Positions 6,068-7,245 of a stretch of 7,245 bases of DNA are shown here, piece by piece. Source of the DNA: Desulfovibrio sp. UBA4079 (GTDB lineage: Bacteria > Desulfobacterota > Desulfovibrionia > Desulfovibrionales > Desulfovibrionaceae). Numbering within the stretch: position 1 is the stretch's first letter; each line of letters opens with the position of its first letter. A program made the position numbers and the translations under genes. The stretch covers positions 2,048 through 9,292 of the forward strand of contig DFYP01000097.1 of the NCBI GenBank assembly GCA_002382645.1, given 5' to 3'. The notes under the pieces were generated by a model. That model worked only from the letters and a program-made list of their open reading frames with translations. It ran no database searches and had not been told where the DNA came from.

Positions 6068-7245
6068 ATGCTCACGCACACCCTGGGATTTCCCCGCATC
6101 GGCCGCAACCGCGAGCTCAAGGCCGCTGTGGAGGGCTTCTGGAGGGGCGAAACCGACGCCGAAACCCTGCTCGAAAGCGCCCGGGACCTGCGCGCCGCCC
6201 ATTGGCGGCTCCAGGCCGAGGCGGGCATCGAGCTGGTGCCTGTGGGCGACTTCAGCCTGTACGACCAGATGCTCGACCTGGCCCTGCTCCTGGGCTGCGT
6301 GCCCGAGCGCTACGCCCGCCAGCCCGGCAGCGGCCTGGAGCGCATGTTCCTCATGGCCCGGGGCGGCCCGGGCGTGCGGGCCATGGAGATGACCAAGTGG
6401 TTCGACACGAACTACCACTACATCGTGCCCGAGCTGGACGTGGACAAGGAGTTCCGGCCCGCGCCCGCACGCCTGGCCGGGGAGCTGGCCGAGGCCCGGC
6501 GCCTGGGCCTGGCGCCCAAGGCCGTGCTCGTGGGGCCGCTGACCTTCCTGCACCTGGCCAAGACCGCTGATCCGGGCCAGAACAAGTGGACCCTGCTGGA
6601 GCCCCTGACCCGGGCCTATGAGGCCCTGCTGCGCGACCTGGCCCCGCGCTGCCCCTGGATCCAGATCGACGAGCCGGCCCTGGCCGCGGACCTGCCCCCC
6701 ACGGCCCTGGACCGGGCCCACGGGGTCCTGGCCCGGATCAGCGAGGCCGCGCTCCCGGCCCAGGTCCTCCTGGCCGTCCCGTTCGGCAGCGTGGCCCGCC
6801 ACACGGCGCTCCTCAAGAGCCTGCCGGTGCGGGCCCTGCACCTGGACCTGGCCCGGGCCCCGGAACAGCTGGAGCCGGTCTGCGCGCTCCTGCCCCAGGC
6901 CTGCTCCCTGTCCCTGGGCCTGGTCAGCGGCCGCAACGTCTGGCGCACGGACCTGGACAAGGCCCTCGCCCTGGGCCGCACGGCCCTGGACCTCCTGGGC
7001 CCGGAACGGCTCCTCCTGGCCCCGTCCTGCTCGCTCCTGCACGTGCCCGTGGACCTGGCCGCGGAAACGGCCCTGGACCCGGAAATCCGCTCCTGGATGG
7101 CCTTTGCCGTGCAGAAGTGCGCCGAGGTCCGGCTCCTGGCCCAGGCCCTGTCCGGCCAGGACGTGTCCGCCGAGCTGGCCGAGAACGCCGCCCTGCTGGC
7201 GCGCCGGGCCGCCGACCCCCGGGTGCGCAACCAGGCCGTGCGCCT
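6068..7245 (+). CDS. metE: Cobalamin-independent methionine synthase (5-methyltetrahydropteroyltriglutamate--homocysteine methyltransferase), 3' end missing
   Basis: MetE transfers the methyl group of 5-methyltetrahydrofolate (polyglutamate) to homocysteine to give methionine, without B12. The open frame runs to the window edge, giving 392 complete codons of an expected 750-760. The visible part is the N-terminal MetE domain and the start of the link to the catalytic half; the zinc ligands lie beyond the window. Motifs: TLGFPRIGRNRELK (5-18, folate-site K18), VPVGDFSLYDQMLD (57-70), MEMTKWFDTNYHYIVPE (from 106), VGPLTFLHL, WIQIDEPAL, LGLVSGRNVWRTDL, LLLAPSCSLLHVPVDL and SWMAFAVQKCAEV. Start 6068 is chosen by AGGAGG (6055-6060), seven bases upstream, and because the GFPRIG block follows at once; the ATGs at 6031 and 6061 are in another frame. 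A cobalamin riboswitch and terminator precede it, so expression should fall when B12 is plentiful. Confidence 0.96.
   Translation, partial: MLTHTLGFPRIGRNRELKAAVEGFWRGETDAETLLESARDLRAAHWRLQAEAGIELVPVGDFSLYDQMLDLALLLGCVPERYARQPGSGLERMFLMARGGPGVRAMEMTKWFDTNYHYIVPELDVDKEFRPAPARLAGELAEARRLGLAPKAVLVGPLTFLHLAKTADPGQNKWTLLEPLTRAYEALLRDLAPRCPWIQIDEPALAADLPPTALDRAHGVLARISEAALPAQVLLAVPFGSVARHTALLKSLPVRALHLDLARAPEQLEPVCALLPQACSLSLGLVSGRNVWRTDLDKALALGRTALDLLGPERLLLAPSCSLLHVPVDLAAETALDPEIRSWMAFAVQKCAEVRLLAQALSGQDVSAELAENAALLARRAADPRVRNQAVR

Noticed and set aside
5978..7042. Minus-strand frame opposite metE and its leader
   Set aside because: It is antisense to the conserved MetE domain and crosses the leader terminator; there is no domain or ribosome binding site to support it.

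Overview
The window is GC-rich DNA (roughly 70 % G+C by eye, with most third codon positions G or C). Everything recognisable is on the + strand. It holds housekeeping metabolic genes of an organism with anaerobic, ferredoxin-linked metabolism. A separate four-subunit 2-oxoacid:ferredoxin oxidoreductase, very high GC, and a cobalamin riboswitch in front of metE fit a Desulfovibrio-like sulfate reducer (Desulfobacterota). That placement is an inference from gene content and style; no marker gene here proves it.

Layout. (1) 1-873: 3' part of an agmatine deiminase gene, cut by the window edge, sharing an ATGA stop/start with (2) queA (870-1958), tRNA queuosine synthesis. (3) 2005-4638: a tightly coupled four-gene operon for a 2-oxoacid:ferredoxin oxidoreductase in the order delta (ferredoxin), alpha, beta, gamma. 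Its motifs look most like the branched-chain (VorDABC-type) enzymes. A promoter-like element lies inside the 3' end of queA, where codon usage suddenly becomes AT-rich. (4) 4639-4816: a spacer with three successive perfect hairpins; the last is a 17-bp stem followed by a pyrimidine/T-rich tail, a likely terminator. (5) 4817-5623: aroE, shikimate dehydrogenase. (6) 5624-6067: a 444-base leader with a consensus -35 box, a cobalamin riboswitch, a candidate antiterminator arm and a strong intrinsic terminator. (7) 6068 to the window end: N-terminal half of metE, cobalamin-independent methionine synthase.

How the parts work together. The oxidoreductase converts a 2-oxoacid and CoA to an acyl-CoA and CO2 while reducing ferredoxin, either in amino-acid breakdown or, run in reverse, in reductive synthesis. 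AroE serves aromatic amino-acid synthesis. MetE makes methionine without B12, and the leader should shut it off when cobalamin is present, when a B12-dependent enzyme such as MetH could take over. The agmatine deiminase and queA belong to polyamine and tRNA-modification pathways; their overlap implies co-translation, not an obvious shared pathway.

I found no mobile element, CRISPR array, tRNA, rRNA or defence gene, and no clearly undescribed system. The most informative parts are regulatory: the B12 attenuator and the promoter-like island inside queA.
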